Assembly (NCBI GenBank): GCA_902788645.1
Contig: CADAKW010000015.1
Coordinates: forward strand, 1 to 34,341
DNA from: an uncultured Lachnospiraceae bacterium
GTDB lineage: Bacteria; Bacillota; Clostridia; Lachnospirales; Lachnospiraceae
Direction: 5' to 3'
Length of the DNA: 34,341 nt
Below, piece by piece: positions 1 through 6,522 of this stretch. The position numbers were made by a program, and so were the translations under genes. Numbering within the stretch: position 1 is the first letter of the stretch; each line of letters opens with the position of its first letter. The notes under the pieces were generated by a model that saw only the letters and a program-made list of their open reading frames with translations, was not told where the DNA came from and did not search any database.

Positions 1-654
1 GATTTTGAGCCAATGGATTATCAGAAGGGATCCGATGAGTGGATCGGTTTTGATGCAGATATGGCAAAGGCATTTGCAAAGAGTCTTGGCGCTAAGGCTG
101 AGTTCGTAGAGATCGACTGGGACAATAAAGTCCTGGAGCTGGATGCAAAGTCTATTGACTGTGTATGGAACGGTATGACACTGACTGACGAGGTGACAAG
201 CTCTATGGCATGCACCAATGCATACTGCAACAATGCACAGGTTGCTATCGTAAAAGAGGCAGACAAGGATAAATACAGCACTGTAGAGAGCATGAAGGAG
301 CTGAACTTTGCAGTAGAGGCTGGTTCTGCCGGAGAGAAGGAGCTTTCTAACCTTGGTTACAATTACACATCCGTTAAGGCACAGGCAGATGCGCTGATGG
401 AGGTTTCCGCCGGAACATCTGATGCCGCTGTGATCGATTCCCTGATGGCAGCCGCCATGGTTGGCAAGGGCACCGGTTACGAGAAGCTTACTTATACCGC
501 AAGCTTTAACAGTGAGGAGTATGGTGTTGGTTTCCGTAAGGGATCTGATATGGCAGAGAAGCTGAATGACTTTTTTGCTGAGAGCTACAAGGATGGCAGT
601 ATGAAGAAGACAGCCGAGAAGTATGGTGTCCAGGCGGCACTCATCGAACAGTAA
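1..654 (+). CDS. Polar amino acid ABC transporter, substrate-binding protein (5' truncated)
   Basis: The reading frame is open from base 1 (D-F-E-P before the first Met), so the start, signal peptide and N-terminus lie outside the window and 217 codons are visible. The protein is an extracellular solute-binding protein of family 3: the segment WIGFDADMAKAFAKSLG and the following VWNGMTLTDE are the usual ligand-lobe motifs of GlnH/ArtJ-type receptors. It would capture a polar amino acid outside the membrane and deliver it to the permease and ATPase encoded next. Those two genes follow on the same strand, separated by a hairpin. The particular amino acid cannot be read from the sequence. Confidence 0.93.
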   Translation, partial: DFEPMDYQKGSDEWIGFDADMAKAFAKSLGAKAEFVEIDWDNKVLELDAKSIDCVWNGMTLTDEVTSSMACTNAYCNNAQVAIVKEADKDKYSTVESMKELNFAVEAGSAGEKELSNLGYNYTSVKAQADALMEVSAGTSDAAVIDSLMAAAMVGKGTGYEKLTYTASFNSEEYGVGFRKGSDMAEKLNDFFAESYKDGSMKKTAEKYGVQAALIEQ

Positions 655-668
655 TACATAAAAGCGTG

Positions 669-700
669 GCTGCCGTGATGTAATATTTGCGGCAGCTTTT
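669..700 (+). terminator. Intercistronic hairpin after the binding-protein gene
   Basis: A 7-bp perfect stem (GCTGCCG / CGGCAGC) with a 14-nt loop is followed by TTTT. It sits between the binding-protein stop and the permease start. The short U-tract suggests a partial terminator or an mRNA 3'-end stabiliser, a common way to make more receptor than membrane complex. Confidence 0.55.
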
Positions 701-736
701 GCTATGCAAAGAGAGAAATATTAAAAGGCAGGTATA

Positions 737-1426
737 ATGATGTCAACGATTATGGAACAGATGCCCATTGTATTTCATGCATTAAATGTGGGCTTTTTAC
801 AAACATTAAAGTTATTTTTTGTGACACTTCTGGGGGCTTTTCCACTGGGACTTATTATTTCATTTGGATCGCTATCCGGATTTCGTCCGTTAAGGTATCT
901 TACGAAGCTTATCGTATGGATCATCCGTGGAACGCCATTGATGATCCAGCTTCTGATCATCTATTATTTCCCTGGGCTGGTTCTGGGCAAAACGATCTGG
1001 AGCGGCGGTGAGGAAGGCAGATTTATGGCGGCGGCAGTGTCCTTTATCATCAATTATTCCTGCTATTTTTCCGAGATATACCGTGGTGGTATTCAGAGCG
1101 TGCCGAAGGGGCAGCAGGAAGCCGGTCTTGTACTTGGTATGACAAAGCGGCAGATCTTTTTTAAGGTTACTCTGTTGCAGATGATCAAACGGATCGTCCC
1201 TCCGATCTCCAATGAGATCATTACTCTGGTGAAGGATACCTCACTGGCGCGTATCATTGCTCTGCAGGAGATCATCTGGGCAGGTCAGGCATTCCTGAAG
1301 GGATCCCAGGGTATTTCCGGACAGATCTGGCCGTTATTCTTTACTGCAGTTTATTATCTTGTATTTAGTGGTATACTCACGCTGTTCCTTGGATGGCTGG
1401 AGCGTAAACTGGAATATTTCAAATAG
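737..1426 (+). CDS. Amino acid ABC transporter, permease (HisM/GlnP family)
   Basis: Membrane-spanning subunit of a polar amino acid importer, 229 residues, the usual length for this family. Hydrophobic segments near residues 15-45, 60-80, 90-110 and 195-220 form the membrane domain. The cytoplasmic coupling loop is clear: the EAGLVLGMTKRQIFFKVTLL region matches the family's EAA motif, and an IRGTPLMIQL segment lies near residue 65. The start is one of two adjacent ATGs (737 or 740) behind AAAGGCAGG. The ATPase gene begins 12 bp after the stop, so the two are surely co-transcribed. Confidence 0.95.
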   Translation: MMSTIMEQMPIVFHALNVGFLQTLKLFFVTLLGAFPLGLIISFGSLSGFRPLRYLTKLIVWIIRGTPLMIQLLIIYYFPGLVLGKTIWSGGEEGRFMAAAVSFIINYSCYFSEIYRGGIQSVPKGQQEAGLVLGMTKRQIFFKVTLLQMIKRIVPPISNEIITLVKDTSLARIIALQEIIWAGQAFLKGSQGISGQIWPLFFTAVYYLVFSGILTLFLGWLERKLEYFK

Positions 1427-1438
1427 GAGGACAATCGA

Positions 1439-2227
1439 ATGGCAATCTTAGAAGTACAAAATATCGAGAAATCCTTTGACCGTACCCCGGTTCTGAAGGA
1501 TATTTCCTTTTCGCTGGAAAAGGGACAGGCATTGGCAATCATTGGTTCCTCCGGATCCGGTAAGACAACACTTTTACGTTGTCTGAACTTTTTGGAGAGA
1601 CCTGACAAAGGCAAGATCATTGTGCAGGGAGAAACCCTGTTTGACGCACAGGATGCTTCCTCCATCAAGGAGAAGGATATCCGCATGAAGCGTCTTCATT
1701 TTGGTATGGTATTTCAGGCGTTTCATCTGTTTCCGCAGTATACGGCACTGCAGAATGTTATGCTGGCAAGGCAGCTTCTGGAAAAGGGAAAGCCGGGCTT
1801 TAAGGAAAACAAAAAGAAGATTTACGAGGAAATCGAGACAGAGGCGAAGGAACTTTTGGACAAGATGGGGCTGTCCGATCGTATGGAGCATTATCCACAC
1901 CAGCTTTCCGGTGGTCAGCAGCAGCGTGTGGCGATTGCAAGAGCATTGGCCTTGAAACCGGATATCCTCTGCTTTGATGAGCCGACTTCGGCTCTGGATC
2001 CGGAGCTTACCGGAGAGGTTTTAAAGGTGATCCGCAGTCTGGCAGATCAGAATATGACCATGGTTATCGTAACCCACGAGATGGCATTTGCCAGGGATGT
2101 GGCTGATCAGGTGATCTTTATGGACAGCGGCGTGATCGTGGAGCAGGGCGATGCCAAGCAGGTAATCGAGAATCCGCAGGAGGAGAGGACGAGACAGTTC
2201 TTGTCGAGATTTTCGCAGACGGTGTAG
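1439..2227 (+). CDS. Amino acid ABC transporter, ATP-binding protein (GlnQ family)
   Basis: Cytoplasmic ATPase powering the importer, 262 residues. All nucleotide-binding elements are intact: Walker A GSSGSGKTT near residue 36, the Q-loop at VFQAF, the signature LSGGQQQRVAIARAL, Walker B ILCFDEPTSALD and the switch histidine in VIVTHEM. Between Walker A and the signature there is a lysine/glutamate-rich stretch around residues 115-140 (KENKKKIYEEIETEAKE) that is somewhat longer than in standard GlnQ proteins and fits variants common in Clostridia. The start ATG has AGGAGG (1427-1432) at a good distance. Last gene of the transporter operon. Confidence 0.96.
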   Translation: MAILEVQNIEKSFDRTPVLKDISFSLEKGQALAIIGSSGSGKTTLLRCLNFLERPDKGKIIVQGETLFDAQDASSIKEKDIRMKRLHFGMVFQAFHLFPQYTALQNVMLARQLLEKGKPGFKENKKKIYEEIETEAKELLDKMGLSDRMEHYPHQLSGGQQQRVAIARALALKPDILCFDEPTSALDPELTGEVLKVIRSLADQNMTMVIVTHEMAFARDVADQVIFMDSGVIVEQGDAKQVIENPQEERTRQFLSRFSQTV

Positions 2228-2266
2228 TGGAAGATATATTTATTAAAAATAAGGAGGTATCATACA

Positions 2267-2944
2267 ATGGAACAGTACAAGCAGGAATTTATCGAGTTTA
2301 TGGTGGAGAGCAATGTATTGAAGTTCGGTGACTTCACATTAAAGAGCGGCCGCAAATCCCCATTTTTTATGAATGCGGGAGCCTATGTGACAGGGGCACA
2401 GCTTCGCAAGCTGGGTCAGTATTATGCAAAAGCAATCCATGAGCATTACGGGGATGATTTTGATGTGCTTTTCGGACCGGCTTATAAGGGAATTCCTCTT
2501 AGTGTCGCTACGACGATGGCTTTTGATGAGCTGTACGGCAAGGAGATCCGTTACTGCTCTAACCGTAAGGAGGTAAAGGATCACGGAGATACCGGTATCC
2601 TTTTGGGCAGCAAGATCAAGGACGGAGATAAGGTGGTTATTATTGAGGATGTCACCACATCCGGTAAGTCCATCGAGGAGACATTCCCGATCATCCAGGC
2701 ACAGGGAGACGTGGAGATCCTTGGTCTGATGGTATCCCTGAACCGTATGGAGAGAGGTCTTTCCAGCAATGCCAGTGCGTTGGACGAGATTCAGGAAAAG
2801 TATGGCTTTGGTGCCAATGCCATCGTAACCATGGAGGATGTGGTTGAATGTCTGTACAATAAGGAGTGTCAGGGTAAAATTGTGATCGATGATACGATTA
2901 AAGCAGCCATTGATGCATATTATAAAGAGTATGGATGTAAGTAA
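2267..2944 (+). CDS. pyrE: Orotate phosphoribosyltransferase
   Basis: Converts orotate and PRPP into orotidine 5'-monophosphate, the fifth step of de novo UMP synthesis. The 225-residue protein has the PRPP-binding loop VVIIEDVTTSGKS near residues 124-136, the N-terminal SGRKSPFFMNAG orotate-binding segment and the GPAYKGIPLS loop, all diagnostic of PyrE. A consensus AAGGAGGT (2251-2258) lies 8 nt before the ATG. No other pyrimidine gene is in view, so here pyrE is separated from the rest of the pathway, or the rest lies elsewhere. A small membrane peptide gene follows after 17 bp and is probably co-transcribed. Confidence 0.97.
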   Translation: MEQYKQEFIEFMVESNVLKFGDFTLKSGRKSPFFMNAGAYVTGAQLRKLGQYYAKAIHEHYGDDFDVLFGPAYKGIPLSVATTMAFDELYGKEIRYCSNRKEVKDHGDTGILLGSKIKDGDKVVIIEDVTTSGKSIEETFPIIQAQGDVEILGLMVSLNRMERGLSSNASALDEIQEKYGFGANAIVTMEDVVECLYNKECQGKIVIDDTIKAAIDAYYKEYGCK

Positions 2945-2961
2945 GAAAATGGAGGAGCGTT

Positions 2962-3114
2962 ATGGCAGAGAAGGTTTATAAGACGATGAAATCAGTAGGA
3001 GCATTTAGTCTGGTCACAGGGATTCTTTTGATCGTTGGTGGCATTGCTGCCGGCGTTGCAGTGATCGTTAATGGAGCAAAACTGCTTCAGGCAAAGTCCG
3101 ATCTGACATTTTAG
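2962..3114 (+). CDS. Small single-span membrane peptide, unknown function (50 aa)
   Basis: A 50-codon frame starts at ATG 2962 behind a good GGAGGAG (2951-2957). The peptide begins MAEKVYKTMKSVG, then has one hydrophobic stretch (about residues 14-38, rich in V, I, G and A), and ends with a short polar tail, AKSDLTF. It is therefore a likely single-span membrane microprotein with a charged N-terminus. It lies 17 bp after pyrE and 4 bp before the FliB-like gene, and the downstream gene has no clear ribosome binding site of its own, so translation of the two may be coupled. I do not recognise a family. Confidence 0.75.
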   Translation: MAEKVYKTMKSVGAFSLVTGILLIVGGIAAGVAVIVNGAKLLQAKSDLTF

Positions 3115-3118
3115 AGCG

Positions 3119-4144
3119 ATGAGATATTATTATTTAGATATTTACAAGACATTCTCCTGTATGGCAGGGGAATGTCCCTCTACATGCTGTGCAGGATGGA
3201 GTATCCGGGTGGATGAAGAGGCAATGGAACGGTTTCATACGTTGCCGGGATTGGAATTGAAAGAGGATATTCTGCGGCATATACAAAAAAAGCGAGACGG
3301 ATATTATTTTATGAACCGTCCGGATGGAAGCTGTGTGATGCTTGATCCGGACGGTTTGTGCCGTATACAGAGAAACAGCAGCGAAGAGATGCTTTGTATT
3401 ACCTGCCGGAAGTTTCCGAGACTGGCAGGCAGAGTGCGGGGGGATTACTGGATGTCAATGGCAGCATCCTGTCCTGTGACAGCCGGGTATCTCTGGACGA
3501 AGTCCGTGGGTTGGTACATGACAGATGGGGAAACAAAGCAGAAGATACACTGGAGGGAGCTTCCTTATGAGAAGGAGCGAAGGGAAGGGCTGGAGAGGTT
3601 TATGGATTTTTTAGAGAAACGCTCCGCGGCAGCATCCCTCTCTATGGAAGAAAGGGTTCCTTTTTTGTGGAAATTATATCACTGCATGTACCATCTGATG
3701 GACGGATGTCTGGAAATCCTGTCTTCTTCACCGGAGCTTCATTATCTGCAGGGAAGCTTTGATTATTTTGAAAAGGATTATGGAGCAGCGGAAATTATAA
3801 GTCATATGATGGCATTTCAAGAGGAGTATGGGGAGAAGCTGCAACAATTTACCGGAAACTATATTTTGTACCGGGTATACAGCCGTTGTCTGGAGTTTCC
3901 GGATGAATCGGGAGAGGACGGCTTGTTTCTGACATTGGGAGAGTTGTTTTTGTTTTATCTGCTGCGGTTTGGACGTTATCAGACTATGCAGAAAAACGAT
4001 CAGGCATCCATCGTGGCGGAGATCAATTGGATGTATCGTTTCTGTGCACACAGTAAAAAGCGCTCCGGACAATTTTTGTCATTATTAAGGGATATATTTA
4101 AAAATTTAGAATATTTAGCCGAAATAATCATTAAGATATCTTGA
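3119..4144 (+). CDS. FliB-like protein (flagellin lysine-N-methylase family)
   Basis: The 341-residue protein has the cysteine pattern of the FliB family: C14, C19, C23 and C24 in the first 27 residues (ECPSTCCAGWSI), then DGLCRIQ and LCITCRKFPR between about residues 75 and 105. In the family these cysteines are taken to bind a metal or Fe-S cluster. In Salmonella, FliB methylates flagellin lysines. No flagellin or other flagellar gene is in this window, so methylase activity on flagellin is a family inference only. The start is 4 bp after the stop of the 50-residue membrane peptide, without its own Shine-Dalgarno, implying translational coupling. The C-terminal part is helical and not otherwise recognisable. 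Confidence 0.8.
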   Translation: MRYYYLDIYKTFSCMAGECPSTCCAGWSIRVDEEAMERFHTLPGLELKEDILRHIQKKRDGYYFMNRPDGSCVMLDPDGLCRIQRNSSEEMLCITCRKFPRLAGRVRGDYWMSMAASCPVTAGYLWTKSVGWYMTDGETKQKIHWRELPYEKERREGLERFMDFLEKRSAAASLSMEERVPFLWKLYHCMYHLMDGCLEILSSSPELHYLQGSFDYFEKDYGAAEIISHMMAFQEEYGEKLQQFTGNYILYRVYSRCLEFPDESGEDGLFLTLGELFLFYLLRFGRYQTMQKNDQASIVAEINWMYRFCAHSKKRSGQFLSLLRDIFKNLEYLAEIIIKIS

Positions 4145-4207
4145 AGAAGATAGGTGGATCATGAGAATGGAACAAAAAATGAGCTGTAGTTTCATAGTAG
4201 GCAAAAT

Positions 4208-4240
4208 CAGAAAATGCCTTGTCGTACATGGCATTTTCTG
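4208..4240 (+). terminator. Hairpin after the FliB-like gene
   Basis: A perfect 11-bp inverted repeat (CAGAAAATGCC / GGCATTTTCTG) with an 11-nt loop lies 63 bp after the FliB-like stop. It lacks a U-tract (followed by AATTATAC), so it is either a weak terminator or an RNA-stability element. It separates the pyrE group from the next unit. Confidence 0.5.
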
Positions 4241-4300
4241 AATTATACAACAAAATGTGACACGCGAATTTATTAAAAAAGTAGAAAAAATTAAAATGCC

Positions 4301-4329
4301 TTTACGGGATCGTCAAATTATCATATGAT
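4301..4329 (+). promoter_or_regulatory. Probable sigma-A promoter of the ParA-like/beta-helix unit
   Basis: TTTACG, 17 nt, TATGAT. The -10 matches 5 of 6 consensus bases and the -35 matches 4 of 6. The -10 lies within a 10-bp palindrome, ATCATATGAT (4320-4329), a possible operator. Predicted start near 4336, just upstream of the leader ORF. Confidence 0.5.
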
Positions 4330-4357
4330 TGTCATACGACATATTCCGGGTAACAAG

Positions 4358-4435
4358 ATGAGAGAAATTATTTTAGACGTAGATTTGTTCCTGCTGATCA
4401 GAGACGGCAGGAGTAGGAAAGGCATGGTTAATTAA
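4358..4435 (+). CDS. Possible 25-residue leader peptide abutting the ParA-like gene
   Basis: A 25-codon frame (MREIILDVDLFLL, then IRDGRSRKGMVN) starts at ATG 4358. Its TAA is directly followed by the ATG of the next gene, with no base between. The ribosome binding site before it is weak (GGGTAAC). The only purine-rich sites near the downstream ATG (AGGAG and GGAAAGG) lie inside this frame, too far upstream or directly before an internal ATG. Translation of the leader could therefore feed ribosomes to the downstream gene. It may also be chance; no known family is recognised. Confidence 0.4.
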   Translation: MREIILDVDLFLLIRDGRSRKGMVN

Positions 4436-5278
4436 ATGAAAATTGCATTTTGGAGTAACATCAGAAAAAATGGTGGTGTATCCACCAATATGGTCTGCAT
4501 TGCAGCTGTATCTGCCATAGCGGGGCTTGGCAGAAGCGTTCTTTTGGAGAATCATTACAATGTCAACAATCTCAATGGTATGCTGTTATCTCCTGACAAG
4601 ATTGCGATGCTTCATGAAACCGGGCAGTATTATAATAAATATGGTATCGAGTACATATTGAAGCGATTATATACCGGCACGGCAAATGAACAGCTGATCA
4701 GGAAAGCATCTATCCCTCTATTATATTCAAGTATCTATTATCTCCCGCAAAGCTACATTGTGAATCGTGAAGTGTTTGACTATGAGTTTGAACTGGCACA
4801 TAAGGATTTGTTTGAGTGTCTGGAAAATATTTCCGATATGGTATTTATTGATACAGAGTCCAGAGGGAATGCAAGCTCCGTCCAGATTCTGGAAGAAGCA
4901 GATATGGTAGTGGTCAGTATTGATCAGGACAGGGAGGCATGGGACGATTATTTTGAGCATTATATGTCTATTTTGCCGAAATCGGTTTTCCTGGTTGGTC
5001 AATATGAGAAAGAGAATCCGTTTGATCTGGAATTTATAAAAAAACAGTACCATATCCCGGGGGAGAAATTAGCTGTGATCCCGTATAATATTGATCTGCA
5101 TATTGCTGCCGGTGAGGGTACGATGATACCTTTTTTGAATCGAAATTATCTGAAAAGCAGCCGGGCAGAAAATGAATACTTTATGGGGGAGGTAAAAAAG
5201 GCTGTGATCATGTTAAAGGAGAATGTGGCCCATTTTGGAAAAATGGGGCAGCAGAAACGGGCAAAGAATAATCCGTAG
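4436..5278 (+). CDS. MinD/ParA-like P-loop protein with degenerate Walker A
   Basis: The 280-residue protein has a MinD/ParA-type layout: an N-terminal beta strand running into a Gly-rich loop, MKIAFWSNIRKNGGVSTNM, a central strand with an acidic end (MVFIDTES, about residue 135) where Walker B is expected, and then the ADMVVVSIDQDREAWDDY segment typical of the switch region. The loop keeps GGV and a Thr but lacks the GK[ST] of a working Walker A, so ATP hydrolysis may be lost or altered. No signal peptide or membrane span, hence cytoplasmic. It is followed after 24 bp by the first of two beta-helix proteins. It may position or assemble them, but that is inference. Confidence 0.65.
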   Translation: MKIAFWSNIRKNGGVSTNMVCIAAVSAIAGLGRSVLLENHYNVNNLNGMLLSPDKIAMLHETGQYYNKYGIEYILKRLYTGTANEQLIRKASIPLLYSSIYYLPQSYIVNREVFDYEFELAHKDLFECLENISDMVFIDTESRGNASSVQILEEADMVVVSIDQDREAWDDYFEHYMSILPKSVFLVGQYEKENPFDLEFIKKQYHIPGEKLAVIPYNIDLHIAAGEGTMIPFLNRNYLKSSRAENEYFMGEVKKAVIMLKENVAHFGKMGQQKRAKNNP

Positions 5279-5302
5279 GGATTTTCAGATGCGCAGAAAG
5301 GA

Positions 5303-6493
5303 ATGACTGTCAATATGGAAAAACATCATCCGTTTTGGAAAAAGAATCCATCATTTCAGTATACATATTGTTTTGGACTTGGAGTGATGTCTATGGGACA
5401 TATGAAGTCCATTATGGAAACACAGGATTTTTTTGAAGATATTTTAAGAGCCATGCATTTACCGGAATATCAATGGCAGCAGATTTTTTTTGATCTGAAC
5501 AATCATTTCGAAGAATGGATCGATAAGGTGTTTGCATTGCTGGGAGGGAAAGAAGAGCAGTATTGTTTTACACTGGATCTGTATAGCATTTTAAATCACG
5601 CAGTATGGTCAGAGGAATACTGCCGGGCCGTTCTGAAGGATTTTTTGCAGGTATTTCAGTTTTCCGGTACGGAGACGGACTTCTTTGAGGGCTTTTATCA
5701 ATGCATGAGAAAAAAAGATATTCAAAAGGCTGTGGAGCTGGTGAATGACTTTTCGGAGGAAGGTTATCATATTCGATATGATTTTCTGACATGGTTTTTT
5801 CCACAGTTTTATATGGAAAAACAAAGCAGAGGAATGAGGATAAGGGATGGTGAAACGGTAGTTTTAGACTATCCTATGACCGTACAGGGGGATATTGAGG
5901 TAGATAAGGGCGGATCCCTGTTGATCCATGGAGCGGATATGAGTGTTGAGGGAAGCATTATTGTTCATGGTGGAAGATTTCAGGTGGATCACGGACATAT
6001 TACCATTACAGGATGCTCGTCTCCGTACTGGCTGTCGATCGAAGGTGCGGCTGTTGTTATGCTGACGGATACCTCTGTGGATTGTGGTGGTCACTGTGGC
6101 CTGCTGAAACAAACCACAGGATATTTATTGATCAATGACTGCTGGTTCCGGCGGACCGACGGGGTCAGAGCGATATCCTTTGAGGGCAATGCGGTCCGGA
6201 TCCATGATACACATTTTAGTGACTGCGGAGCAGGCATGGTCTCTATTGAGGGGAGTGCCAGGGCAGAGATCGTAAATTGTGAATTTCAGAGCGGAAATGC
6301 GGAATACGGAGGGGCTGTCTATGCAGATACCATACATGATGTGCTTCTGGATCATTGCAGCTTCAGGGAATGTTCGGCAAAGTATCTGGCGGCTGCCGTA
6401 TATTTCAAATTTCAGAAATTAGGTCAGCGGGTAGAGGAGTGTCAGTGCATTTCCTGTGAACCGCCGGAAAACGCATTTTTTAATGTGTTATAG
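5303..6493 (+). CDS. Cytoplasmic protein: helical N-terminal domain plus right-handed beta-helix
   Basis: The 396-residue protein has two parts. Residues 1 to about 175 are predicted helical, with a FTLDLYSIL segment. From about residue 185 to the end it consists of short strand-turn repeats (GDIEVDKGGSLLIHG, VEGSIIVHGGRF, ISFEGNAVRIHDTHFSDC) that read as coils of a right-handed parallel beta-helix of the pectate-lyase type. No signal peptide is present, unusual because most such helices are secreted or on phages. AAAGGA abuts ATG 5303; ATG 5315 is an alternative start. It is paralogous in layout to the next gene and seems to form an operon with the ParA-like gene. Enzymatic residues cannot be assigned. 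Confidence 0.7.
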   Translation: MTVNMEKHHPFWKKNPSFQYTYCFGLGVMSMGHMKSIMETQDFFEDILRAMHLPEYQWQQIFFDLNNHFEEWIDKVFALLGGKEEQYCFTLDLYSILNHAVWSEEYCRAVLKDFLQVFQFSGTETDFFEGFYQCMRKKDIQKAVELVNDFSEEGYHIRYDFLTWFFPQFYMEKQSRGMRIRDGETVVLDYPMTVQGDIEVDKGGSLLIHGADMSVEGSIIVHGGRFQVDHGHITITGCSSPYWLSIEGAAVVMLTDTSVDCGGHCGLLKQTTGYLLINDCWFRRTDGVRAISFEGNAVRIHDTHFSDCGAGMVSIEGSARAEIVNCEFQSGNAEYGGAVYADTIHDVLLDHCSFRECSAKYLAAAVYFKFQKLGQRVEECQCISCEPPENAFFNVL

Positions 6494-6522
6494 CAGGAGA
6501 TACGGGGAAAGGCAGGGGTTAT

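Noticed and set aside
4241..4357. Riboswitch (for example c-di-GMP type) upstream of the ParA-like gene
   Set aside because: No conserved core or tetraloop receptor could be matched; only a palindrome and a promoter are seen.
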